Shown here: positions 7,906 through 15,791 of the stretch, in pieces
How positions within the stretch are numbered: the first letter of the stretch is position 1
Layout: every line of letters begins with the position of its first letter
From: Nitrospirae bacterium CG2_30_53_67
Lineage (GTDB): Bacteria; CG2-30-53-67
Direction of reading: 5' to 3'
NCBI GenBank assembly: GCA_001873285.1
Contig: MNYV01000076.1
Location: 1-61,723, forward strand
Length of the DNA stretch: 61,723 nucleotides
Program-made: the position numbers and the translations under genes
The notes under the pieces: model-generated
The model's database searches: none
Seen by the model: only the letters and a program-made list of their open reading frames with translations
What the model was told of the DNA's origin: nothing

Positions 7906-9066
7906 CTAAAACAAACCCTTCTTCTGCCTGGAACCCAAACATTGAGGGCAGGTTTCTCCGAGCAGCCCCAGAAAAGGCTCTCCGCAAATCCGGCAGCTCT
8001 TAGCAGATACACACATGAGCTCTCTCTCTTTTCCCTGGAGCAGTTCCTGAAGAACCACTTCCTCTTTAAACGAAACGGCCTTTGGAAGGCAGGCCTCCCC
8101 GCAAATCCGGCATCCGGTGCATTTTGAGGCATTGAAAAAAATGCGTATTTTTTTCCCCTCTTCATCCGGCTCTCTCCGGATGGCCCCGGTAGGACAGAGG
8201 GTCTCACAGACATTACAGCCGATGCAAGCCCCGGAAATCTCAAGGTCGACAACCGGGAAAACCTTAAAAGAGAGCTTCTCTTTTAGGGGTCCTCCCAGCA
8301 AAGGGAGCAATTCAAAGAGAAAGGACCGCATGGGATTCTCCCGGTGAGACCACCGGTTGATACCGGGGTCCTCCCCGGAATCAGGAATCAAATCCCTGGC
8401 GGCATCCAGGGTTCGCTTACGGAAGAAACTGAAGAGTTCCCTGCGTCCCAATCCTTCTCCGGAAGGTCTACTTTTATCCGAATGATCTTCCTTTAAAAGA
8501 TCAAAATCCTCCACTTCTTTGATCCGTTCCCCGGAAATCCCAAAACAAGAAAGCAGTTTACGTGTCCTCACGAGAAGCTGTTCATAGTGTTTCATGGATC
8601 CGAAAAAGGGACAGGTTTCACACCCGGTTCTTTTGATTAAAACCTCTTTCGCTCCCCAGGCAAAGGGGGCGATCAGATAGGCTTCCGACAGCCCGGCAAG
8701 ACAGGGAAGGACCATGACCTCCGCACGATTTTTTCTCTCGTGCATGATACAGGTCCATCGCGCAATGGAATCCGATTCCAGTTCTTTCTTGAGCCGTTCA
8801 CGCCGTTCCATCTCCTTGCGGCCGCTCAACGTGAATACCCCGTTGGGACAAGACGGGATGCATATCTCGCACCCGGAACAGCTCTCTCCGAGGACTACGG
8901 ATTGACCCAGTATATTCACCGCATCGCAAGGACACGCATTGAGGCATATTTTACAGCCTGAACGTGGATAACGGATCCTCGAACAAAGATGGGATCGAAT
9001 CCTGATGTCCGATTCCCTGGCCAACTGTCCCAGCATGCGGTTCAAAATCCCGCTCTGAAATACCAT
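7906..9066 (-). CDS. Multi-cluster 4Fe-4S protein with MvhD-like middle region
   Basis: A cytoplasmic-type electron-transfer protein of 386 residues. The N-terminal ferredoxin part has CKICLNACPCDAV and CSGCEICIPSCP. The middle (about 110-175) contains LPCLAGLSEAYLI and RTGCETCPF, resembling the MvhD/hydrogenase FeS subunit fold. The C-terminal part has CIGCNVCETLCPTGAI and CTGCRICGEACLP, then a zinc-ribbon-like CRICG...CPQC. It heads the FmdE/MoeA-like cluster, so it may feed electrons to a molybdenum or tungsten enzyme encoded elsewhere; that is inference. Confidence 0.8.
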   Translation of the reverse strand: MVFQSGILNRMLGQLARESDIRIRSHLCSRIRYPRSGCKICLNACPCDAVNILGQSVVLGESCSGCEICIPSCPNGVFTLSGRKEMERRERLKKELESDSIARWTCIMHERKNRAEVMVLPCLAGLSEAYLIAPFAWGAKEVLIKRTGCETCPFFGSMKHYEQLLVRTRKLLSCFGISGERIKEVEDFDLLKEDHSDKSRPSGEGLGRRELFSFFRKRTLDAARDLIPDSGEDPGINRWSHRENPMRSFLFELLPLLGGPLKEKLSFKVFPVVDLEISGACIGCNVCETLCPTGAIRREPDEEGKKIRIFFNASKCTGCRICGEACLPKAVSFKEEVVLQELLQGKERELMCVSAKSCRICGEPFLGLLGETCPQCLGSRQKKGLF

Positions 9067-9153
9067 GAGTATCCTTCTTTAAAAAGATCCGGACATACGG
9101 TGTGATTGTATAACAATTTTTCTTGTGTTGGCAACCGGAAGATTTCCGAAGAT

Positions 9154-11244
9154 TTATTTTTCTTCTTGATTCATCGAACGTTTTTCAGGCTTCCTGAAGA
9201 GACTGAGGCGGTTTTTCCCTGAAGCCTTGGCGCGATATAGGGCTTTATCCGCAGCGTCTATCAAGCTCTTGATGTTCCTGGCATCTTCCGGATAGGTAGC
9301 CAGACCCGCACTGATGGTAAAATTTCCGATCGGCTGGTCTTCTTCGTAAGGAAAATAAAATTTTTCCACCTCTTTCAGGAGTCTTTCACCAATGACCACG
9401 GCCTCGCGTTTGGATGTCTGCGGGAGGACAACCGTAAACTCTTCACCTCCGTATCTTGCTACAAAATCAATATTACGGACCGTCTCCCGTATCACGGCTG
9501 CAACACTACGAAGCGCCTCATCGCCGGCCAGATGTCCATGATGATCATTGTACCATTTAAAATCATCCACATCGATCATCATCAGAGAGAGGGGATAACT
9601 ATGCCGCTGTGCCCTGGCGATCTCCTCCGTGGTCCTCTCAAAGAAATAGCGCCTGTTCAGCAGGTTGGTCAGATGATCCGTAATCAAGACCTGCTCCATC
9701 TCCTTGGACCTCTGATAAAGCTGAGTACGCTCCAGGGCTATGGCCACCTGGGAGGCGAATATCCTGACGATTTTGAGATCATCCTCATTGAAAATTTCCC
9801 CGGTGATCTTATCCGAGATGTTCAAAACACCGATGGGGCGGTCATTCATGATCAAGGGGATACTGATGAAGGATTTGGTCTTGTATTTCATTTTCTTTTT
9901 CCGCTTTACCCTCAAATCCTTTTCAATATCCTCCACCAGGAGCGGTTCCCCTTTCTCGACGACCCTGCCTGCTATGCCCTCTCCCACTTTGATGTGCAGG
10001 TTGCGGATGACGTTCTCCGGCATCCCTTTGCAGGCCTTGATGGTCAGTTCCCTGGATGCCTCATCCAGTATCATCAGCGATGCCTGTTCCGCCTTGACGA
10101 TTTCCGTGGACTTGTTCAGAATCAGATGGAAGAGCTCGTTTAATTCGCGTGTCTCACCCACCTCCGTCGTCAGCATCCCTAGGTTCGTGATATCCAGAAT
10201 CCGGTTTTTAAGCCTGATTCTGAGCTCCACATTCTGGATGGCCATGGCCGCTTGATCACAAAAGGCATGGATCATCCGGACGTTATTCTCAGAAAGTCCG
10301 GTATTCACGATGCAGATCAATCCTCTGACCTTCTGGCCCAGATAGATGGGGAAGAGATAAACCGAATGGACCTTTTCGTTAAATACCGATTTCTCGATCT
10401 GAATTCTTTCGCTGGTATACACGGGTTTGTGTTCCTTGAGGATTTGACTGACAAGGCCGTTTTGGATGCCGGGGTTGAAGGATTGGAGTCCCAATTCTTC
10501 TGCCCCGCAATAAGACTGGGTGATGAAATGCTTTCCCGATGGATCGAGAAGAACCAGAGAACACCCCGTCAGATCAAAGAGAATAGAGAGTGAATTGAGG
10601 ATCAGCCCGAAGAGTTCATGACTGTCCATGACCAGGTTGAGATCGTTTCCCAGGTGAAAGAGGCTGAAAAGTTTTGAGAAGTTCCGGCCGAAGTTCTGCG
10701 TCTGTCTGTAGGAGTCCGTCAGGGTCTGCCCCACAGAGGTTAAATAAGTTACGGCATTCTGAACCTCCCTAAACTTCCCTATCCTGAGTTCTCCGATCGC
10801 CTTGAAGAGTTGATCATGATTCAACCCGCATTCCGCCGCCAAGGCCATATACTTTGAAGAAACCGGCGCATCTGTGCATATCTTCCCACCGAAGATGGCG
10901 CCGATCACCTGTTGATCGGCCTTTAAAGGAATCGTGAAACAGAGAAGTCCGGCATAACAGATGAAGGTTACGGGCTCCCCGTCCCGAAGTGAACGGGCAA
11001 TCCGCAGCCCGCATTGCGATCTGCACCTTTGAAGCCCCTTTCCCGTGCCCCGGATCAGCCGGCACAGGTAACGTTCCTCATATGACCTGCCAAGTACCGC
11101 CCCATCGGACCCCACACATTTGATCGTCAAACCTGACAAGCGGGCGAAACCAGCCATAGACCTCTGCCATGAATCCGAAATCAGCAGTTTCCTGAAGTCT
11201 TTTTGTTCAGAAGGTTTCATGATATAACCATCCTGTCTTGACAA
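9154..11244 (-). CDS. PocR-GAF-GAF-GGDEF diguanylate cyclase
   Basis: Cytoplasmic sensor expected to make cyclic di-GMP from two GTP. The N-terminal 170 residues match the PocR ligand-binding domain with conserved cysteines (CRSQCGLRIARS, CYAGLLCFTIPL). Two GAF domains follow (about 205-345 and 365-505). The GGDEF domain (about 520-685) has an intact GGEEF active motif and an inhibitory I-site RNID five residues before it. The TTG at 11244 has GGAG seven bases upstream; an ATG at 11220 is the alternative. It is a single-gene unit with an AT-rich promoter region. Confidence 0.92.
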   Translation of the reverse strand: MSRQDGYIMKPSEQKDFRKLLISDSWQRSMAGFARLSGLTIKCVGSDGAVLGRSYEERYLCRLIRGTGKGLQRCRSQCGLRIARSLRDGEPVTFICYAGLLCFTIPLKADQQVIGAIFGGKICTDAPVSSKYMALAAECGLNHDQLFKAIGELRIGKFREVQNAVTYLTSVGQTLTDSYRQTQNFGRNFSKLFSLFHLGNDLNLVMDSHELFGLILNSLSILFDLTGCSLVLLDPSGKHFITQSYCGAEELGLQSFNPGIQNGLVSQILKEHKPVYTSERIQIEKSVFNEKVHSVYLFPIYLGQKVRGLICIVNTGLSENNVRMIHAFCDQAAMAIQNVELRIRLKNRILDITNLGMLTTEVGETRELNELFHLILNKSTEIVKAEQASLMILDEASRELTIKACKGMPENVIRNLHIKVGEGIAGRVVEKGEPLLVEDIEKDLRVKRKKKMKYKTKSFISIPLIMNDRPIGVLNISDKITGEIFNEDDLKIVRIFASQVAIALERTQLYQRSKEMEQVLITDHLTNLLNRRYFFERTTEEIARAQRHSYPLSLMMIDVDDFKWYNDHHGHLAGDEALRSVAAVIRETVRNIDFVARYGGEEFTVVLPQTSKREAVVIGERLLKEVEKFYFPYEEDQPIGNFTISAGLATYPEDARNIKSLIDAADKALYRAKASGKNRLSLFRKPEKRSMNQEEK

Positions 11245-11532
11245 AACCTAACTCCCCGATTGTTTTATATGCAAAATTCATGCTAAATACCCTATATTAC
11301 AAAAAAATAGATTATTTTATGAAGACCTTATAACTGATTGTTTTTTCAAAAAATTAACAAAAACTGAAAGTCATTTGTTTCATAACATAAAACTGATTTT
11401 ATGCTGTTTTATGAAAAGTGGAAAAAATTTACATAAAATAGGCAATCTTTTTCCAAAAATGGAAAACTTTTTCCACTTTTCCTTTTTTTTGCTGATTTCA
11501 AAGATAATCGGCCATTTGAACACGTTGACCCA
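11245..11532. other. AT-rich regulatory region upstream of the PocR-GGDEF gene
   Basis: About 290 bases with no gene. It includes a 14-bp perfect inverted repeat (GAAAAGTGGAAAAA at 11413-11426, its complement at 11468-11481) and a nested TTTTCCAAAAATGGAAAA palindrome, either of which could be a protein-binding site or a leader hairpin. No promoter close to consensus was found for the minus-strand gene. Confidence 0.45.
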
Positions 11533-11574
11533 TCCAAAAAAAAACCTCACCAATGTGCCCCATCGATGAGGTTA
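11533..11574 (-). terminator. Terminator of the long minus-strand gene run
   Basis: On the minus strand AACCTCATCGATG pairs with CATTGGTGAGGTT (two G-T wobbles, 5-base loop), followed by nine T. It lies downstream of the DUF465 gene and is the first clear terminator met going left from 26.3 kb. Confidence 0.88.
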
Positions 11575-11634
11575 CACCCCCGCTTCCGTACATGGAGAAA
11601 GATCGCATCGCAGGACCAATCTTCTCACGCGGGT

Positions 11635-11856
11635 TTATTTCTTTTTATACCGGTCGATAATATACTGCATGTGATCCTTGGCAATCAGCTTCTGTTTTTG
11701 CAATTTTTTTCTTTCCAGATCCTCCTCTGAACTCATGAATTTCAACCTTTTCAAGTCCGAAAGCCTGCTTTCAATCTCATGATGCAATCTCGCCCATTTC
11801 TTAAAATCTTCATTTTCCGACTTCAACCGATCATATAGACCCTTCTCATTGACCAT
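11635..11856 (-). CDS. DUF465 (YdcH-like) small coiled-coil protein
   Basis: A 73-residue helical protein typical of DUF465: a paired-helix pattern with HHEIESRLSDLKRL and the C-terminal ERKKLQKQKLIAKDHMQYII. Function is unknown in the family. The frame opens further upstream to 11907, but the ATG at 11856 has a perfect GGAGG six bases upstream and gives the usual family length of about 70. It is the last gene before the terminator at 11533. Confidence 0.88.
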   Translation of the reverse strand: MVNEKGLYDRLKSENEDFKKWARLHHEIESRLSDLKRLKFMSSEEDLERKKLQKQKLIAKDHMQYIIDRYKKK

Positions 11857-11942
11857 ACTGTTCCTCCATGACCGCAGATGCAAATCAATCAGGTCAGCAT
11901 GAATCATTCATACCATAATTTTTTGAATAACTCAAGAAAAGC

Positions 11943-12416
11943 TCATTCGGATTTCAGAGAGAATTTCATGACCAAGGCGTCTTCTTTGGTGTCGGCGTAG
12001 TATTTTTTTCTGACGCCGATTAATTGAAAGTTCGATTTTTTATAAAGGGTGATGGCTGCATGATTTCTCTCCCTGACTTCAAGAAAAATATGCCTCCCTT
12101 TCATTTTCTCAACCCTTTGGATAAGAACTTTCAATAATGCAGCGCCCACTCCCCGCCGGCGATGTGAAGGCGCCACACAGAGGTTAGTGATAAAGGCCTC
12201 GTCCAAGATGACAAAAGACGTGAGATATCCGACTAAATCCCCTTCATATCTGCAGACGAGGTTGATCCCACGGCTGTCTCGAACGGCGCTCACGAAAGAT
12301 TCTCTGCTCCACGGAGTGAGAAAGGCAGACCTTTCCATTCCGAGGATCCACTCGATATCCTTCTCGCACATATCGTGAATACGGCCGTACCCTTCAGAGA
12401 TAGGCGGCTCCATCAT
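11943..12416 (-). CDS. rimI: Ribosomal protein S18-alanine N-acetyltransferase (GNAT)
   Basis: Acetyl-CoA-dependent N-terminal acetyltransferase; RimI classically modifies S18. The GNAT acetyl-CoA loop is seen as VAPSHRRRGVGAALL, followed by LEVRERNHAAITLYKKSNFQLIGVRKKYY, the typical RimI C-terminal pattern. Length 157 is normal. It overlaps the end of tsaB by 4 bases, the very common tsaB-rimI coupling. Tandem ATGs at 12416 and 12413 are possible starts. Confidence 0.93.
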   Translation of the reverse strand: MMEPPISEGYGRIHDMCEKDIEWILGMERSAFLTPWSRESFVSAVRDSRGINLVCRYEGDLVGYLTSFVILDEAFITNLCVAPSHRRRGVGAALLKVLIQRVEKMKGRHIFLEVRERNHAAITLYKKSNFQLIGVRKKYYADTKEDALVMKFSLKSE

Positions 12417-13102
12417 GCGCGATTCCGGTAAAAAATTTCCGCCTCGGGTCTCCTGATATAGTTCGGGACCAGCGATTCATGGCTGACCGTCTGTCCGAGC
12501 TTATATTTTTGAACGGCAACCTCGCCGACAGCCGCTGCGGAAAGGAGGTTCGATGATGGAGGGACAAAAGACGCAAAAGAGCGGAGATGTTCTTTGATGA
12601 TGGATTGGTATTTTACAGCCCCTTCCCCGACAAAGAGCGTGGGCTCCTTGATGCATTCACAAAAGCGGGCCGGAGCAATGACCACCTCAGGAGAAATAAG
12701 GTTCATTTCCCCATTGATGGACCTAAATAGTCCCGCATAAACCTCTTTTTTACGCGCATCCAGCATGGCGCATATCGGAAGCCCCACCCCGCCGAAACCA
12801 TAGGCCAGGCCTAAAAGCGACGAAACCGGGATCAGGGGTTTGTTATCGGCAAAAGCCAACCCTTTCGCCGTGCTGACCGAGACACGAACGCCGGTAAAGG
12901 ACCCGGGGCCCACCGAAACAGCCACGGCATCGACCTGTTTCATGCTGAAGTCCTGATCAGAGAGGATCCTTTGTATTGCGGGAAGGAGTTTCCGGCTGTG
13001 CTTCACCTTGGAGCAGAGACTGTATTCCGAGATGAGCCCCGACTCTCCCATGAGGGCGACACTGCTGACCTCAGTGGATGCTTCAATGGAGAGAATAACC
13101 AC
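12413..13102 (-). CDS. tsaB: tRNA t6A37 threonylcarbamoyltransferase subunit TsaB
   Basis: Partner of TsaD in transferring threonylcarbamoyl to A37 of ANN-decoding tRNAs. The ASKHA-type N-terminus ILSIEASTEVSSVAL and the VSVGPGSFTGVRVSVSTAKG motif identify TsaB. The protein has 229 residues and starts with GTG. The other t6A gene, a Sua5/TsaC-type synthase, is at 56.2-56.8 kb; tsaD and tsaE are not in the window. It follows a small kinase gene and couples to rimI. Confidence 0.95.
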   Translation of the reverse strand: MVILSIEASTEVSSVALMGESGLISEYSLCSKVKHSRKLLPAIQRILSDQDFSMKQVDAVAVSVGPGSFTGVRVSVSTAKGLAFADNKPLIPVSSLLGLAYGFGGVGLPICAMLDARKKEVYAGLFRSINGEMNLISPEVVIAPARFCECIKEPTLFVGEGAVKYQSIIKEHLRSFASFVPPSSNLLSAAAVGEVAVQKYKLGQTVSHESLVPNYIRRPEAEIFYRNRA

Positions 13103-13162
13103 GGGACCCTTTCTGTGATCTTACGGGGCTCTTTTTTATAAGCCCGGATGCCTGATGATGTT

Positions 13163-13846
13163 TCATCTTTTCCATTTATGTTTCCTGGAAAAGAGCCTGT
13201 ATATCGATTGATAAAGGCGCCCTGAACGTTCCATGAAATTACGTTTGAGAAGATTCTGTTTGTCCTCATCGTCCGGATTCCCGTGAACGAAACGGTTTCT
13301 TATCTTGGAAAGGGCCTTCAAGTCAATTTCGGAAAACTGTTTGTACAGCCAGTTTCCTAAGGGATTCCAGGTGCCGCCCAGGATCATGGAGGCGCCGAAA
13401 TCAACCAGATAGGGCCGGTATCCTTTTGAGACCAGGATGTTTTTTTTGTGCTTCAGATCCGAATGGACGACCCCATGGTCATGCATACGCCGTATCAGAT
13501 CGTCAAGCGCATCAAAAAAAACCCGAGGGATGGGGGCATCCTTGGAAAACTTGGACAGAGGCACGCCATCGATAAATTCGAAGATGAATCCGTCTTTGTC
13601 TATGACTTTGTACAATTTCGGGATACCGGAGAGACCGAGAAGCTGCTGGTAGACTTTGCACTCTCGGGAGAGGAGCCACCTTCCGAAAAAAAAACGGTAA
13701 AAAAGGTTTCTTTTTGCGATATCCTTCAGAGCGGCGATGCGCCCATCCACGGAGATTTTATAGATATCCCCCTGATTCCCTTCTCCGATCACACTCACCT
13801 TGTAGGTTTCAAGGTTCCGGCGGTCTACCTGATCAAATACATCCAT
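13163..13846 (-). CDS. Small protein kinase-fold protein (RIO/Bud32/WaaP-like)
   Basis: A 227-residue kinase fold with all catalytic landmarks: glycine loop IGEGNQGDIYKI, ATP-lysine in AALKDI, catalytic loop HGVVHSDLKHKKNILV (HxDLKxxN) and metal-binding VDFGAS. The compact size and absence of a long activation segment fit RIO/Bud32 or lipopolysaccharide kinase (WaaP/InaA) relatives rather than Hanks-type kinases. It lies between an MglA-like GTPase and tsaB; in archaea and eukaryotes a Bud32 kinase works with the TsaD homologue, so a t6A link is tempting but unproven. An LPS or glycan substrate is equally possible. Confidence 0.75.
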   Translation of the reverse strand: MDVFDQVDRRNLETYKVSVIGEGNQGDIYKISVDGRIAALKDIAKRNLFYRFFFGRWLLSRECKVYQQLLGLSGIPKLYKVIDKDGFIFEFIDGVPLSKFSKDAPIPRVFFDALDDLIRRMHDHGVVHSDLKHKKNILVSKGYRPYLVDFGASMILGGTWNPLGNWLYKQFSEIDLKALSKIRNRFVHGNPDDEDKQNLLKRNFMERSGRLYQSIYRLFSRKHKWKR

Positions 13847-13877
13847 GCTGGCTCGACTCCATGGACGAAGTCAACTT

Positions 13878-14879
13878 TTACCTGAACCTGTTCCAGAATA
13901 ATCCCCTCTTTTTCTTTTCATGATCTTTCAGCACAAGCGGTTCTTCCGTTCCCGCCGGGTATTCCGCTTTCTCAGTTTTTTGGGATTCAAGTTTGACGTT
14001 GATCTGCTCAAGAAGTTTCTGAATCATTTCATCCTTGAATAAAAGCGTATGCAGCTGTTCTTCTATATTCTTGATCTGCTTTTGAATCTCGTGCACGGTT
14101 CCTGCAAGGCGATCACCGCCGATTTCCGAGATCTCCTTGTCTTTGAAGGATGGCGTTGATGCCGCCTGCAAATCCCCGGCGGTCTGTTTCTCTGCCGGGT
14201 CCGCACGCGGATCATGCTCGGAAATCACCGGCGCCTCGTCTGCCGAGGAAGGTTTTTCCACTTCAGATTCCGATTCCTGAAACTCTTGAATGTCATGTTT
14301 CTTTCGGAGGTTCAACATAAGTTCTTTCGTGATCATCTTGAATGTCGGGAGGACCCCCTCTCCCGTCACTGCAACCGAGGCATAAAAGGGGACATGCCGG
14401 TGGTTGAGCCTCCGGTTCAGTTCCTCAAGGTCCATGAGATTAGGCAAATCCTGTTTGTTGTACTGCAAAACGAGAGGCATGGTCTCAGGATCCATTCCAT
14501 TGATGACCAGGTTCTCCTTCATGTTCTCAAGACTCTCCAGGTTTTTCTCCATCATCTCAACCTGCGAGTCGGCCACAAAAACCACGGCATCTGCGCCTTT
14601 GAGAACCAGTTTTCTGGTTGCATTGTAATAGACCTGTCCCGGAACCGTATAGAGCTGGAATCGTACCGTAAACCCGCGGATTTTGCCGAGATTGACAGGG
14701 AGAAAATCAAAAAAAAGCGTGCGGTCCGTGTCGGTCGCCAGAGAGAGAAGCTTTCCTCTGGTATCGGCGTTCATCTTGCTGTGGATGTACTGAAGATTCG
14801 TGGTCTTTCCGCCAAGCCCCGGACCGTAATAGACGATCTTTGCCGTGATCTCCTTATTCCCATAATTAAACAGGACCAT
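13878..14879 (-). CDS. MglA-like Ras-family GTPase with long C-terminal coiled-coil extension
   Basis: Bacterial MglA GTPases set cell or motility-machine polarity. Residues 1-195 match MglA: P-loop GPGLGGKTTNL, switch/PM region QLYTVPGQVYYNATRKLVLKGADAVVFV, and QYNKQDLPN for guanine recognition. Ordinary MglA ends near residue 195; here about 140 more residues follow, a charged linker and a coiled coil (IQKQIKNIEEQLHTLLF). The ATG at 14879 has AAGGAGGAG ideally placed; a GTG at 14894 would put that site inside the gene. A Roadblock-domain protein (MglB class) is encoded 10 kb upstream in the same direction. Confidence 0.88.
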   Translation of the reverse strand: MVLFNYGNKEITAKIVYYGPGLGGKTTNLQYIHSKMNADTRGKLLSLATDTDRTLFFDFLPVNLGKIRGFTVRFQLYTVPGQVYYNATRKLVLKGADAVVFVADSQVEMMEKNLESLENMKENLVINGMDPETMPLVLQYNKQDLPNLMDLEELNRRLNHRHVPFYASVAVTGEGVLPTFKMITKELMLNLRKKHDIQEFQESESEVEKPSSADEAPVISEHDPRADPAEKQTAGDLQAASTPSFKDKEISEIGGDRLAGTVHEIQKQIKNIEEQLHTLLFKDEMIQKLLEQINVKLESQKTEKAEYPAGTEEPLVLKDHEKKKRGLFWNRFR

Positions 14880-14963
14880 TTTCTCCTCCTTCACAACCCA
14901 TGGAGCTTGCCGTCGGCCGTCTACGGATTTGGTTGATAGATCCTTTCCATGAGAGAATGAGTC

Positions 14964-15779
14964 TCATGGCATTCCCTGACCCGGTATGCGGCTTCCTTCC
15001 TTGATCAGGCTCATGGCTTTTTCATTCTCACCGATCCAACGATAGACTGTGACAAGATGCGACCGGACGGCATTTTCACCGGGTTTCAGATCCAGGGCCT
15101 TCCGCAGATATTCCGTTGACTGATCGAAGATCCCCCTTTTGAAATAAACCCAGCCGAGGGTATCCAGCACGATGCCGTTCTGCGGTTCTGCCTTCAGAGC
15201 GTCCTTGCATAATTTCAACGCCTCATTCAAGAAGTCATTGGATTCTGCATAGGCGTAGGCCAGGTTGTTGTAGAAGAGGGGATTCGGTCCCTGAATATCT
15301 ATGGCCTTTCGAAAATGTTGAATCGCCTTTTGAATATTCCCTCGCCTCAGTTCGCAGATACCCAGTCCATTCTGAAGTTCGGCATTTTCAGGATACGGCT
15401 TCAGACCTTCCTGCAGCATCTGCAAGGCATCCTCAGTCTTTCCCTGTTTTAATAATATCACAGCCAGATTCACTCTGGCAATGAGATAACCTGAATTGAG
15501 TTCCAGCGCCTTCCGATACTGCATCCCGGCCTTGTCGATTTCCCCTTTTTTAAAATAGAGGTTTCCTAAATTGTTATAAGATCTTGGATTCCTCGGCATG
15601 CTTCGTATGATCCAAAGAAATTTTTCCTCGGCCCGGCGAAGATCTCCTTCTGAAACCAATCGGTTCGCTTCTGTAAAGACACGGTCCGCCGTTTCGTTTC
15701 CTATACCGAGTGAACCGCACCCTGAGTATAAAAAACAGAGCAGAAAAACCCTGATCATCTTCTTGGCGCAGGAAGACAT
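14964..15779 (-). CDS. TPR-repeat lipoprotein
   Basis: A 271-residue exported protein. A short signal peptide ends in the lipobox LYSGC, giving a lipid-anchored Cys21. The mature part contains about six tetratricopeptide repeats (for example NLGNLYFKKGEIDKAGMQYRKAL and NNLAYAYAESNDFLNEALK). TPR lipoproteins of this kind (PilF/NlpI-like) are scaffolds for pilus or envelope assembly. It lies 12 bases after the FecR protein gene. An inner start at 15758 would give a more compact signal peptide. Confidence 0.85.
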   Translation of the reverse strand: MSSCAKKMIRVFLLCFLYSGCGSLGIGNETADRVFTEANRLVSEGDLRRAEEKFLWIIRSMPRNPRSYNNLGNLYFKKGEIDKAGMQYRKALELNSGYLIARVNLAVILLKQGKTEDALQMLQEGLKPYPENAELQNGLGICELRRGNIQKAIQHFRKAIDIQGPNPLFYNNLAYAYAESNDFLNEALKLCKDALKAEPQNGIVLDTLGWVYFKRGIFDQSTEYLRKALDLKPGENAVRSHLVTVYRWIGENEKAMSLIKEGSRIPGQGMP

Positions 15780-15791
15780 AACCGAAAGACT

